A program made the translations under genes and the position numbers. The notes beneath the pieces were generated by a model. That model was not told the origin of the DNA and searched no databases. It saw only the letters and a program-made list of their open reading frames with translations. A DNA stretch of 64,000 nucleotides from contig JAPPGH010000008.1 of assembly GCA_026914155.1 (NCBI GenBank), positions 166,006 through 230,005 of the forward strand, given 5' to 3'. This document shows positions 49,812 to 58,971 of this stretch, one piece after another; position 1 is the stretch's first letter, and each line of letters begins with the position of its first letter. The DNA comes from Candidatus Palauibacter rhopaloidicola (lineage in GTDB: Bacteria > Gemmatimonadota > Gemmatimonadetes > Palauibacterales > Palauibacteraceae).

Positions 49812-51536
49812 CTACCTGACGACCAGATCCCGCGCCTTGCGGTCGGCTGCCTGGCTGGCCCTGAACCGCTCGAGCGCATAGGCGGCCCGCTCCAGCGCCG
49901 CGTCCAGACTGCCAGGTACGATCGACGGCGTGGGATCACCGGCTGAACTCGCACCGCCGCCTCCGAACGTGTAAACGTCGCGCTGAAGGACCTCGAGGTC
50001 CGAAGCCGGGATCGGCAACTGAAGCGCCGTACCCGCCGGCAGAATGTCGTTACGACGCCCATGCCAGAATTCGAGTCCGCCGAAGACGTTGTACACGTTC
50101 TCGAAGTGCTCGAACCACATCGCGTCGCGCAGGTTGCCGCAACGCCCCTGCGTGTCGTACCGCTTCCGAGGCGTGCATTCGCCCGCTCCGTTGGACGGTA
50201 TCACATCGGTCGGGTTGGCAGGCGCGGCCGGCAGGCCCGCCTCCATGCGCGTCTTGTTCACGATCTCCGCAGCGCCCGCGAAGTTGCCCATGCGGTAGTG
50301 CGCTTCGGCGATGTAGCCCTCCATCTCCTGCGTCGTCATGTGCTCCATGTCGCCGAAGAAGCAGAAGCTGCAACTGAGCGTGTAGGCGTCATACCTCATG
50401 TCGCCGTAGTGCGACTGCCGGTACGTCCCACGCTCCGGCCGAAAGATGATCGTCGAGTTGTAGCGCGATCGCGGACCGAAGGAAGCGATCGACGGGCTGA
50501 TGATCTCCGACGTGACGCCGTTCTCATTACTCGGCGGGAACCGCATGTCGTCGCCGAACGTCATCCTGCGCGCCGTGCGCTGCTGCGTCGGGGTCGACAG
50601 CCAGTCCTGGTACTCCCCGGACTGGTCGGCCATGCCCACCCAGTCCATGTGCATCCGGTGCCAGGTCTCGTTCTCCTGCATGAGCGTCTTGAGACCGTCG
50701 AACCACGGGCTGTCCGATGACGAGTCCTCACCCACCATGACGACATCCTGGATGCCGTTCTGGGCGTTGGAGATGATCTGACCCCAGTTGGCACCCGCGG
50801 CTTCGGCGTCCGTTCGCGGCAGGTTCGCCGCGCAGCGCGCCTTCCAGCCCACGAGATAGTCCGCCCACTGGTTGTTGTCCCAGGCATTCCCGTTGAGCCA
50901 CGTGTCGTTGAGCGTGAACGAGGCCCCCCGGGCCTGCGACTCCGCCGCGTCCAGCTTGCCCATGGCGTAGCTGAACATGCTGTTGTAGTCGACCGTTTCG
51001 AGTTCGCCGCCCAGGTCCGTCGTCTCGTCGACGATGAAGGCCTGGTCGTACCAGAGCGCAAGCAGGCAGGAAAGGATCGCCTGGCTGCCCGCCGCGAAGG
51101 CGACGGCGCGCGCGTTGCGCTCACCACCCGGGCCGATCTCGAGGCCCGCTTCGATGGCCCGGATCCCATCCGATGCCGCCGAGATTCCGCCGTACGCGTC
51201 GCCCCAGTTGGCCTCGAAGACGTAGGCCCACCGGTACGAAGGCGAGTTCGGGAGCGACTCGCGGGGCTCACGACCGAGGTCGTTCATCCCCATGTTGCCC
51301 CAAGTCGCTGTGTGGCGGCTGGCCATGTGGCCGAACGCGAAGTTTGCGTTGTTCCAATAGTGTCCGATTTCCCAGACCTTGAGGAAGGAGCTCGCGATGA
51401 GCGTCTCCACATCGTCCGGGCCGGCGAGCGCGCGGGCGCGGTCCGGCTGGTTCGGGTTGTCGACCTGCAGGTCGCAGCCCGAAAAGCCGACCGTCAACGC
51501 CAGCGCAAAGGCCGGTAGCGTCAGCTTCCTTTTCAT
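49812..51536 (-). CDS. SusD/RagB-family surface lipoprotein, copy 3
   Basis: 574-residue lipoprotein with lipobox GFSGC (C21) and mature start DLQVDNPNQPDRARAL. It shares all core blocks with copies 1 and 2 and is closest to copy 1 in several segments (VETLIASSFLKVWEIGHYW). ATG 51536 (MKRKLTLPAFALALTVGFSG) has GGAGA 3-8 nt upstream; longer frames upstream are not needed. It lies 100 nt after SusC copy 3. Confidence 0.92.
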   Translation of the reverse strand: MKRKLTLPAFALALTVGFSGCDLQVDNPNQPDRARALAGPDDVETLIASSFLKVWEIGHYWNNANFAFGHMASRHTATWGNMGMNDLGREPRESLPNSPSYRWAYVFEANWGDAYGGISAASDGIRAIEAGLEIGPGGERNARAVAFAAGSQAILSCLLALWYDQAFIVDETTDLGGELETVDYNSMFSYAMGKLDAAESQARGASFTLNDTWLNGNAWDNNQWADYLVGWKARCAANLPRTDAEAAGANWGQIISNAQNGIQDVVMVGEDSSSDSPWFDGLKTLMQENETWHRMHMDWVGMADQSGEYQDWLSTPTQQRTARRMTFGDDMRFPPSNENGVTSEIISPSIASFGPRSRYNSTIIFRPERGTYRQSHYGDMRYDAYTLSCSFCFFGDMEHMTTQEMEGYIAEAHYRMGNFAGAAEIVNKTRMEAGLPAAPANPTDVIPSNGAGECTPRKRYDTQGRCGNLRDAMWFEHFENVYNVFGGLEFWHGRRNDILPAGTALQLPIPASDLEVLQRDVYTFGGGGASSAGDPTPSIVPGSLDAALERAAYALERFRASQAADRKARDLVVR

Positions 51537-51636
51537 GATCTCTCCGTTGTTCAAGCGGTATCTCCCGATCGCCCTGTCGTAACGAGGCGAGGCCGCCCTC
51601 CGGAGAGGGCGACCCGCCACTGCCACGGGCAGAGAA

Positions 51637-54600
51637 TCAGAATACCAACTCGGCTGCGAAGGTGAACGTCCGGAAGTTCGGATAACCGAAGCTGTCGATC
51701 CGGTTAAGCGCCGCGCTCCCGAACTGTCCGCCGGTATAGCCGACCTCGGGGTCGTAACCGCGGTAATCCGTGATCGTGATCAGATTCCGGCCGATCACGT
51801 TCAGCGTCACCCTGTCGAAGACGCCGCTGAACAGACTTTCGACCATGCCCTCGGGCAGCGTGTAGCCGAACGAAAGCTCGCGCAGCTTGATCCAGCTGCC
51901 GTCTTCGCGGAACCAGTCGTTGTCGGCGTTGACCGAGTAGACCGCGGACGCATAGCCGACGGGCTTGTTGTGCTCGAGCGGCTTGCCCGTCTGGTCCGTG
52001 TCCTCGCCGCGCAGCTCGCGAAGCGACCACTGCGCCGTGCCGTTGTAGATCGACTGGCCTTGAGAGGTCTCCACCAGCGCGTTCACGCTGAGACCCTGAT
52101 ACCGGAAGTTCGTCGCCAGCGAGGCGTTGAAGTCTGGCGTCGTGTTTCCGAACGGCAGGAACTCGGTGAGTACGCACTTCTCGGTGTAGTCGCCAGGATT
52201 CTTCGCGACGCAAGCCGGCGAATAGTCCGAAACCTTGACCGGCAGGCCCCAGTGGTACGAGTTGCTGCCGTCGTCCGTGGCGACCTCGACCTGAGTGCCC
52301 CACAGCTTCTTGCTGAACCCTTCGGTGAAGCCGGCGCCACCCGTCGGGACGAGGAGGCCGTCATCGTTCACCTGGAAGTTGGCGTTGCAGTCGGAAGCCG
52401 ACACGCCGACCGGCGCCAGGTCCGCGCAGCTCCTGGCCCACCGCTCGCCCCACAGCTCGCCCAGCGGACGACCCTCGGAGACGTAGAAGTTGCCGAACGA
52501 GTAGTCCGGAACGTCCAGGCGTGTGATCTCCTGCCGCGTCTTGTCCCAGTTCAGCCGGAACTGCAGGCCCATGTCCTGCGTGTCGATCGCGGCGTAGCGC
52601 AGCGACACCTCATACGTCTCGGCTGCAATCTCGCCCGCGTTCTGCCACTGGCTGGAGAAGCCGACGAACGCCGGCTGCGGAACCTGCAGGAGCTGGTCGT
52701 CCGTCGTGTTCCAGGCGTACGTGAGGTCGAGACCCAGGTTCTCGAAGAACACAAAGTTCAGTCCCGCCTCTTTCTCGGTCGTGAACTCCGGCTTGAGCGC
52801 GCGGTTCCCGAGGTTGATCGGGAAGATCGCGCCGGCCGAGACGCCGAACGTCTCGTACTGGGCGGCGAAGTTTGGACGACCGCCGGCCGTACCGAGCGAG
52901 AAGCGCAGCTTCAGCTCGTCGATCGCGTCGATGTTCCAGAAGTCTTCCTGCGCCACGCGCCACGCGACCGAGCCGCGGTAGTAGGTCTGCCACCGCTCGT
53001 CCGGCCCGAACAGCGAGGAGCCGTCGCGACGAACGAGACCGTCGAGGATGTAGCGGCCCCGATAGTCGGCGCTCGCGATCCCGAACAGCCCTTCGGCCTT
53101 AATCGCGCTCTGGAAGTTGTTCCCGGAGGTCTCGCCGATGATCGCGCCGAAGTTCGGCACGTCCTGCACCGAGAACCGGCTGCCGAACACGCCGTTCGAC
53201 TGGTAGCTCTGGTCCTCGATGAGGTAGCGGGCCTTACCGCGCACCGTAAGGTCGCCGTCCATGAACGCCTGGCTCGCGCCGAGCGTCACGGAGGCGTTGA
53301 TCGCCTCGTTGGTGGAGTTGAACTCGCGGAGGCTGCCGCCGGTGAAGTCGCCGGTGCCGCCGCCGCCCGCGGTGCGCTCGTTCTTGGGCCGGATCGTGTA
53401 ATCGCTGAAGTCCGTCCGGTCGAACGAGGCGTTCGCCTCGAGCGTCAGCCAGTCGATGGCCGCGGGCGAGAAGTTGAGGTCGACGGACCCCATCGTCCGC
53501 GTCCGCTCGTCCCGGCTGTCATTGACGGCCAACAGGTAGAGCGGGTTGGGCTCGATCGACTGCGGATCCGCGTTGAGATCCGGATACCCGTCCATCGGAT
53601 CGACCTGCGAGATGTCGAGCGCCGGGGACATGAAGGTCAGCCGGGAGAAGGCGCCGGTCGAAACGGCCTTGTCGTCCTGGTCGGAGCGCGAGTAGAAGCC
53701 GCTCGCCGCGATGTCCAGGTCGCCGAAGCGCGTGTCGACGTTCAAGCGCACGTTCTGCCGCTCGTAGCCTTCGTCGTTCGGCACGCCGACATCGAAGGCC
53801 GTGAGCCCCTGCGCCACACGGTCCGCGTTGAGCGTGGCGAGGTTGTCGACGCAGGCGGAACAACTCACGACGCCGGCCTCGCGGAACTGGTTGACGCTCA
53901 CCCGGAAGCTCGACTCGCCGAACCGGCCGGTGACCGCGCCGTAGACGTCGACGGTCTCGCCCGGATCGAAGAACGTGTCCATGTGATCGAACAGTTCATT
54001 CGGGAACGCCTGGTTCGCGAACGACGTCTGCGGCGTCGCCGCCTCGCCGGGGTTGATCTGGTTGAAGAGCCGGGCGGAGCCGAAGCCGGGGCGGTTGAGG
54101 TCACCGAAATCGACCTCGTTGCCTTCGCTGTCGATGAACTTCGTTCCCGATGCGTTCATCTCGTAGGGATGCGAACGCACGAGCCCGACATCGCCGACCA
54201 GCTGGCCGAAGCCGTATTCGCCGCGGCCGGTGATCGTCAGCGTGTTCGTCTGGAGGCCCGTGCCGCGCTTCGTCGTGATCTCGATCACGCCGTTCTGCGC
54301 CCGCGAACCATACAGCGACGCCGCCGCCGCACCCTTCACGATCTCCACGTGATCGATGTCCAGCGCGCCCACGTCCGAAAGCGATGCGCCCTCGGCCTGG
54401 ATCACGCCGTCGATCACGATCAGCGGCGACTGGCTCCGGCCGGACGCGTTGATCGAGGTCGGGCCGCGCAGCGTAATCGATGACTCCTGGCCGGGCTGGC
54501 CGGAATTGGAGATGACCGAGACGCCGGCCGCCTTACCCGCCAGCAGCGAGGAGGCGTCGGCCGACGGAACTGGCAGGTCCTGCGCCGACAGCCGCTCCAC

Positions 54601-55014
54601 CGTGAACGGGAGCTTCACCTGCGGCGTCTCGCCCACCACCCCCGTCACGACGATGTCCTGGAGGCGAAGCGCCGTCTGCTCGACGGAGAAATCCGCCGTG
54701 GCGACCTGGCCCGATGCCACCGTCACGGTCTGCGACAGTTCGTGGTAGCCGATCAGGCGGACCGTCACGGTCTGCTCGCCCGCCGGTACTCCTTCCAACC
54801 GGTACGTGCCCTCGAGACCCGACAGCGTACCGATCACTGTTCCCGCAACGAACACCTGCGCGCCGGCCACCGGGGCCAGCGACTCCGCGTCGGTCACCGT
54901 CCCCGAAACCGCTCCCTGAGCGAGCAGCGGGGCCGCGCCGATAAAGAGCCAGGCGCTCACTGCTGCGGCTAGCGCGCTCGCGCGACTCCGCCGCCCTGAC
55001 AAGTGAAACAACAT
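51637..55014 (-). CDS. SusC/RagA-family TonB-linked outer-membrane protein, copy 3
   Basis: 1125-residue transporter, same architecture as copies 1 and 2, with SLYGSRAQNGVIEITTKRG in the plug and TFTFAAELVF at the end. ATG 55014 is the start, preceded by AGGAGGG; the in-frame upstream extension to 55071 lacks support. The first gene of the Sus block, it lies downstream of a 374-nt gap from tyrS that should hold its promoter. Confidence 0.93.
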   Translation of the reverse strand: MLFHLSGRRSRASALAAAVSAWLFIGAAPLLAQGAVSGTVTDAESLAPVAGAQVFVAGTVIGTLSGLEGTYRLEGVPAGEQTVTVRLIGYHELSQTVTVASGQVATADFSVEQTALRLQDIVVTGVVGETPQVKLPFTVERLSAQDLPVPSADASSLLAGKAAGVSVISNSGQPGQESSITLRGPTSINASGRSQSPLIVIDGVIQAEGASLSDVGALDIDHVEIVKGAAAASLYGSRAQNGVIEITTKRGTGLQTNTLTITGRGEYGFGQLVGDVGLVRSHPYEMNASGTKFIDSEGNEVDFGDLNRPGFGSARLFNQINPGEAATPQTSFANQAFPNELFDHMDTFFDPGETVDVYGAVTGRFGESSFRVSVNQFREAGVVSCSACVDNLATLNADRVAQGLTAFDVGVPNDEGYERQNVRLNVDTRFGDLDIAASGFYSRSDQDDKAVSTGAFSRLTFMSPALDISQVDPMDGYPDLNADPQSIEPNPLYLLAVNDSRDERTRTMGSVDLNFSPAAIDWLTLEANASFDRTDFSDYTIRPKNERTAGGGGTGDFTGGSLREFNSTNEAINASVTLGASQAFMDGDLTVRGKARYLIEDQSYQSNGVFGSRFSVQDVPNFGAIIGETSGNNFQSAIKAEGLFGIASADYRGRYILDGLVRRDGSSLFGPDERWQTYYRGSVAWRVAQEDFWNIDAIDELKLRFSLGTAGGRPNFAAQYETFGVSAGAIFPINLGNRALKPEFTTEKEAGLNFVFFENLGLDLTYAWNTTDDQLLQVPQPAFVGFSSQWQNAGEIAAETYEVSLRYAAIDTQDMGLQFRLNWDKTRQEITRLDVPDYSFGNFYVSEGRPLGELWGERWARSCADLAPVGVSASDCNANFQVNDDGLLVPTGGAGFTEGFSKKLWGTQVEVATDDGSNSYHWGLPVKVSDYSPACVAKNPGDYTEKCVLTEFLPFGNTTPDFNASLATNFRYQGLSVNALVETSQGQSIYNGTAQWSLRELRGEDTDQTGKPLEHNKPVGYASAVYSVNADNDWFREDGSWIKLRELSFGYTLPEGMVESLFSGVFDRVTLNVIGRNLITITDYRGYDPEVGYTGGQFGSAALNRIDSFGYPNFRTFTFAAELVF

Positions 55015-55388
55015 GGATCGCCCTCCTGTGGCAGTGGGATCCTCTACGACCCGAACCTGTTCGAGGGCCAAGCCCCCGCCTGACGCGGCCGGGTCAGTTC
55101 ACCGCGTCGAGATTGACAAAAGAGCACGTCGTGTCGTGCCACTACTCCTTTACAACGATTGGCGGAACCGTTTTGCGACGATACCGGCCACGCTCCGAAG
55201 CTCGACGATTCCCGTACGTGGCGTGCAGCCTTTCGGCGCACACGCGCAACTTCCCCACGAAGGGGACCGGGCAACATGAGCGCCGATTTCGGCCCGTGCA
55301 AGACCCTCGCAGTGTCGGCCGCGGTGTCGGTCGAAGTGTCGGCCCCGCGACCGCGTGCGCGGCCATTGAGCTCACGAAACTCGAGACC
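55015..55388 (-). promoter_or_regulatory. 374-nt non-coding region between tyrS and SusC copy 3
   Basis: No protein-like frame is seen. It holds a small TCCCC/GGGGA hairpin at 55252-55266 just after tyrS, a 12-nt tandem repeat at 55313-55342 (listed separately) and an inverted GCACG/CGTGC element near 55130. I could not identify a convincing -35/-10 pair for the SusC gene. Confidence 0.35.
55313..55342. repeat. Three TGTCGG motifs at exact 12-nt spacing
   Basis: TGTCGG occurs at 55313-55318, 55325-55330 and 55337-55342, separated by CCGCGG and TCGAAG. A phase of slightly more than one helical turn could suit a protein binding one face of DNA, though chance in G/C-rich sequence is possible. 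Confidence 0.45.
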
Positions 55389-56600
55389 TCAGGAACGGAG
55401 GGAGATCCGCGCGAACGCTCGTTTGCCTCGCTGTACGAGATACTCGCCTTCTCCCAGCCGGAGGTCGCCCTCCCGGACCACGCTCCCATCGACCCGCACG
55501 GCCCCCTGCCGGATGAGCCGACCCGCCTCCGAGGAGGAGGCCGCGAGCCCCGAATCGCGGAGGATGTGCGCGATCCAGCGCGTCTCCCCCTTTCCCAGAG
55601 AGAGCGACACGACGGGGACATCTTCCGGCACCTCCCGGCGCCGGTGCAGGCGGTCGAACGCCTCCCGCGCCTCGCCCGCGGCCGCCGCGCCGTGGTAGCG
55701 GGCCACGAGGTCGCCGGCCAGCCACCGCTTGGCCGCGAGCGGATCGGTCTCCGCCTGGGCGCGGCGGGTGGCGAGTTCCTCGCCGGAGGCGCTCGACACG
55801 AGCACGAGCCACTCGTCGAGCAGCGTGTCCGGGATCGACATCACGCGCCCGAACGTCTCTGCCGCCTCCATCGCGATACCGACGTAGTTGCCGTAGCTCT
55901 TGGACATCTTCCGGTGCCCGTCGGTCCCGCGCAGAAGCGGCATGATGAGGCACACCTGCGGTTCCTGGCCCGCGCGCTCCTGAAGCGTTCTCCCGAGCAG
56001 GAGGTTGAACCGCTGGTCGGTGCCGCCGAGTTCGACGTCAGCCCTCAACGCGACGGAATCGTACGCCTGCATCATCGGGTAGAGGAATTCGACGAGGCTG
56101 ATGGGACGTCCCTCCCGGTGGCGAGCGGCGAAGTCGTCACGCTCGAGCATGCGGGCAACGGTGTACTGCGAGGTCAGCCGCAGGATGTCCGCCAGCGCGA
56201 GGCCCGCGAGCCATTCGCTGTTCTTCCGGATCTCGGTCGCCGCCGGATCGAGGATGCGGAAGACCTGGTCCTCGTACGTGGCCAGGTTCGACTCGATCTC
56301 TTCCTCGGACAGCATCGGCCGCGTCTCGTCCCTTCCGCTCGGGTCGCCGACGCGGGCCGTGAAGTCGCCCATCACGAAGACGACGCGGTGGCCGAGTTCC
56401 TGGAAGGTCCGCAGCTTGTGAATCGACACGCCGTGGCCGATGTGGAGGTCGGGCCGGGTCGGATCGAACCCCTGTTTAATAAGGAGGGGCCGATCCTCTC
56501 GTGCCGAACGTTCGAGCTTGGCCACGAGTTCGTGTTCAGGGACGATGGACTCGGCTCCCGCGCGGATCCGGCGGATCTGTTCGTCTACGGGGAGAAACAT
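55389..56600 (-). CDS. tyrS: Tyrosyl-tRNA synthetase
   Basis: 403-residue class I synthetase charging tRNA-Tyr. HIGH appears as DLHIGHGV, KMSKS as HRKMSKSYGNYVG, and tyrosine-binding parts include LVEFLYPMMQAYDSVALRADVELGG (seen as YPMMQAYDSV and ELGGTDQRFN). A C-terminal S4-like domain ends the protein (SSSEAGRLIRQGAVRVDGSV). The order and length match the TyrRS type found widely in bacteria (TyrZ-like). ATG 56600 is chosen because AGGTG lies 4 nt upstream; GTG 56606 is two codons longer. Divergent from the PBP1A gene (158 nt). Confidence 0.92.
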   Translation of the reverse strand: MFLPVDEQIRRIRAGAESIVPEHELVAKLERSAREDRPLLIKQGFDPTRPDLHIGHGVSIHKLRTFQELGHRVVFVMGDFTARVGDPSGRDETRPMLSEEEIESNLATYEDQVFRILDPAATEIRKNSEWLAGLALADILRLTSQYTVARMLERDDFAARHREGRPISLVEFLYPMMQAYDSVALRADVELGGTDQRFNLLLGRTLQERAGQEPQVCLIMPLLRGTDGHRKMSKSYGNYVGIAMEAAETFGRVMSIPDTLLDEWLVLVSSASGEELATRRAQAETDPLAAKRWLAGDLVARYHGAAAAGEAREAFDRLHRRREVPEDVPVVSLSLGKGETRWIAHILRDSGLAASSSEAGRLIRQGAVRVDGSVVREGDLRLGEGEYLVQRGKRAFARISLRS

Positions 56601-56758
56601 CTGCACCTGGTTTCGGTATATTCCCTATCGTCCCGTCGCGGGGTCGCTCCCGCCGGGGGCCATCGAGACGGTAGAATCGGGCCGTCGGCGGTCCGACGCG
56701 AGGGGTGAGGTCCGGAGGAACGAGTGAACGGCCGGGAGATCGCAGGGGGGGAACGGGG

Positions 56759-58927
56759 ATGATCCGTCGACGACGAACCGCGCGCCGGTGGCGGGGCGCG
56801 AAGAATGGGACGGCCGGAAAGCGGAGGAACCTGCGCCGGGCCCTGGTGCTTGCCGTTCTGATCTGCGGTGGACTGGGGGGAGGCGTGGCGTGGCGCGGAT
56901 GGACACACCTGTGCGACGCGTGTCCCTCCATCGCCCAGATCTACGCCTTCGAACCCAAGGAAGCGACGAAGCTCTTCGCGGCGGACGGATCCCTCCTCGC
57001 GGAGCTTGCCATCGAACGGCGGACGCCCATACGAATGGAGGCGCTTCCGCGTCACGTGTACAACGCCTTCATCGCGGTCGAGGACAAGCGTTTCTGGGGT
57101 CACGCGGGAGTGGATCTGCTGCGGACGACGCGGGCCTTCTTCGATTTCCTGCTGAGGGGGTACGGGGCCGCGGGCGGCAGTTCGATCACGCAGCAGCTCG
57201 CGGGCAACATGTTCGAGGGCTCCGTGAACCGGCGGGACATCAGCGTGCGCAGGAAGCTGCGCGAGATGCGGGTCGCGATCGACCTGGAGCGCGCGTACAG
57301 CAAGTGGGAGATCCTCGAGGCCTACCTCAACCAGATCAACTTCGACGGGGTGTTCGGAGTCCAGGCCGCGGCGGAGCGCTACTTCGGGAAGACGGCCGCG
57401 CAACTCAATCTGCCGGAGGCGGCACTGCTCGCGGCCATCCCCAGGAATCCCGCGGGGTACAACCCGATCCGCCGCCCGGAGCGGGCCATCGGACGGCGCA
57501 ATCTCGTCCTGCAACTGATGGCTGCGCAGGGACTCGTGAGCATCGAGGACGCCGAGGCCGCGAAGGCGTACCCGCTGGAACTCGCGAGGGGGGCCCGCAT
57601 CGAGCAGGACGCGCCCTACTTCGTGGAGTGGGTGCGGCAGCGGCTCTACGACCGATACGGCACCGACATCTACGAGAAGGGGTTCCGCGTCTACACGACG
57701 CTCGACCCGGATCTCCAGGCGGTCGCGGATTCCGCGCTGCTCGCGCAGCTGGAGTGGGTGGATCGCCACCCGGCCTATCGCGGCGTCACCTTCGAGGAGG
57801 TGCGGGCGTGGCCGCCCGACAGCCTGTACCAGGTGAGCCGCGGCGGCGCCGAGATGCCCTATGTGCAGGGGATGTTCGTCGCGCTGGATGCGGCGACCGG
57901 CGATGTGCGGGCGATGGTAGGCGGGCGCGATTTCGGCGACTCCGAGTTCAACCGCGCGACCCAGGCCATCCGGCAGCCGGGTTCCGTGTTCAAGCCGTTC
58001 GTCTACGCGACGGCGATCGCGGCGGGCATCCCCGCATCGGAGATCATCTACGACCAGCCGTACTACCTCGAGAATGTCGGCGGCGATCCGTACGCACCGC
58101 GCAACTTCGAGAACGACTTCAAGGGCCCGCTGACCCTCCGGCGGGCTCTGGCCCGGTCCATCAACGTCGTAGCCGTCAAGCTGGGACAGCGCGTCGGCGA
58201 GGAGTCGTTCGCGCAGATGGCCGAACGCATGGGGATCGCCTCGAGCGTCCCCCGCGTGCCTTCGGCCGCCATCGGCTCGATGGATGTGCGTCCGATCGAG
58301 ATTGCCACCGCCTACAGCACCTTCGCGAACCTCGGCGTGCGGGTCTCGCCCCGGTCGATCCTCCGCGTGGAGAGCAGGGACGGCCGCGTGCTCTGGGAGA
58401 GCCGGGTCCAGCGCGAGCGCGTGCTGGAGCGGGACATCGCCTGGGTCGCCCAGTCCATGCTGCGGGACGCGGTGGACCGGGGGACCGGGACGCTGGCGGT
58501 GAGGTCCCGCTATGCGATTCCGTTCTCCGTACCGGTGGCGGGCAAGACGGGAACGACGAACGACGCGACCAACACCTGGTTCGTCGGATTCACGCCGGAC
58601 CTCGTGACGACAACGTGGATCGGGCACGACCGGCCCCGGCGCATCTATACGGGCGCCACGGGGGGAGGCACGGCGGCGCCGGTCGGAGCGGCGGTGCTGG
58701 CGCACTACTACGAGACGCACGAACACCCCGAAGCGTGGGAGCGGCCGCCCGGCCTCATCGAGCGGACGGTGAGCGAGACCACGGGATTGCTGTCCACGCG
58801 CTGGTGTCCGCTCGACGTCCGTTACGTCGAGATCTACCTCGAGGGCACGGAACCGACCGAGATGTGCGACGCGCATGGTCCGTGGAGCGCGCAGGTCCCC
58901 GTCCGCGGGAAGTCCGCGCCACACTAG
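56759..58927 (+). CDS. Class A penicillin-binding protein (PBP1A type)
   Basis: 722-residue bifunctional peptidoglycan synthase. A basic cytoplasmic start and one membrane helix (LRRALVLAVLICGGLGGGVAW) precede the glycosyltransferase domain with its glutamate motif AVEDKRFWGHAGVD and SSITQQLAGNMF. The transpeptidase domain has SVFK (GSVFKPF, Ser409), SIN (ARSINVV) and KTG (GKTGTTND, Lys596). ATG 56759 follows a GGGGGG tract. It builds the wall together with MltG encoded nearby. Confidence 0.93.
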   Translation: MIRRRRTARRWRGAKNGTAGKRRNLRRALVLAVLICGGLGGGVAWRGWTHLCDACPSIAQIYAFEPKEATKLFAADGSLLAELAIERRTPIRMEALPRHVYNAFIAVEDKRFWGHAGVDLLRTTRAFFDFLLRGYGAAGGSSITQQLAGNMFEGSVNRRDISVRRKLREMRVAIDLERAYSKWEILEAYLNQINFDGVFGVQAAAERYFGKTAAQLNLPEAALLAAIPRNPAGYNPIRRPERAIGRRNLVLQLMAAQGLVSIEDAEAAKAYPLELARGARIEQDAPYFVEWVRQRLYDRYGTDIYEKGFRVYTTLDPDLQAVADSALLAQLEWVDRHPAYRGVTFEEVRAWPPDSLYQVSRGGAEMPYVQGMFVALDAATGDVRAMVGGRDFGDSEFNRATQAIRQPGSVFKPFVYATAIAAGIPASEIIYDQPYYLENVGGDPYAPRNFENDFKGPLTLRRALARSINVVAVKLGQRVGEESFAQMAERMGIASSVPRVPSAAIGSMDVRPIEIATAYSTFANLGVRVSPRSILRVESRDGRVLWESRVQRERVLERDIAWVAQSMLRDAVDRGTGTLAVRSRYAIPFSVPVAGKTGTTNDATNTWFVGFTPDLVTTTWIGHDRPRRIYTGATGGGTAAPVGAAVLAHYYETHEHPEAWERPPGLIERTVSETTGLLSTRWCPLDVRYVEIYLEGTEPTEMCDAHGPWSAQVPVRGKSAPH

Positions 58928-58971
58928 CAGGCCTTCGGGACCAGATGGCTTTCGGGCTCTGCTGCGGCCTG

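Noticed and set aside
55252-55266. TCCCC/GGGGA hairpin as the tyrS terminator
   Set aside because: Only 5 bp and no U-tract; too weak to call.
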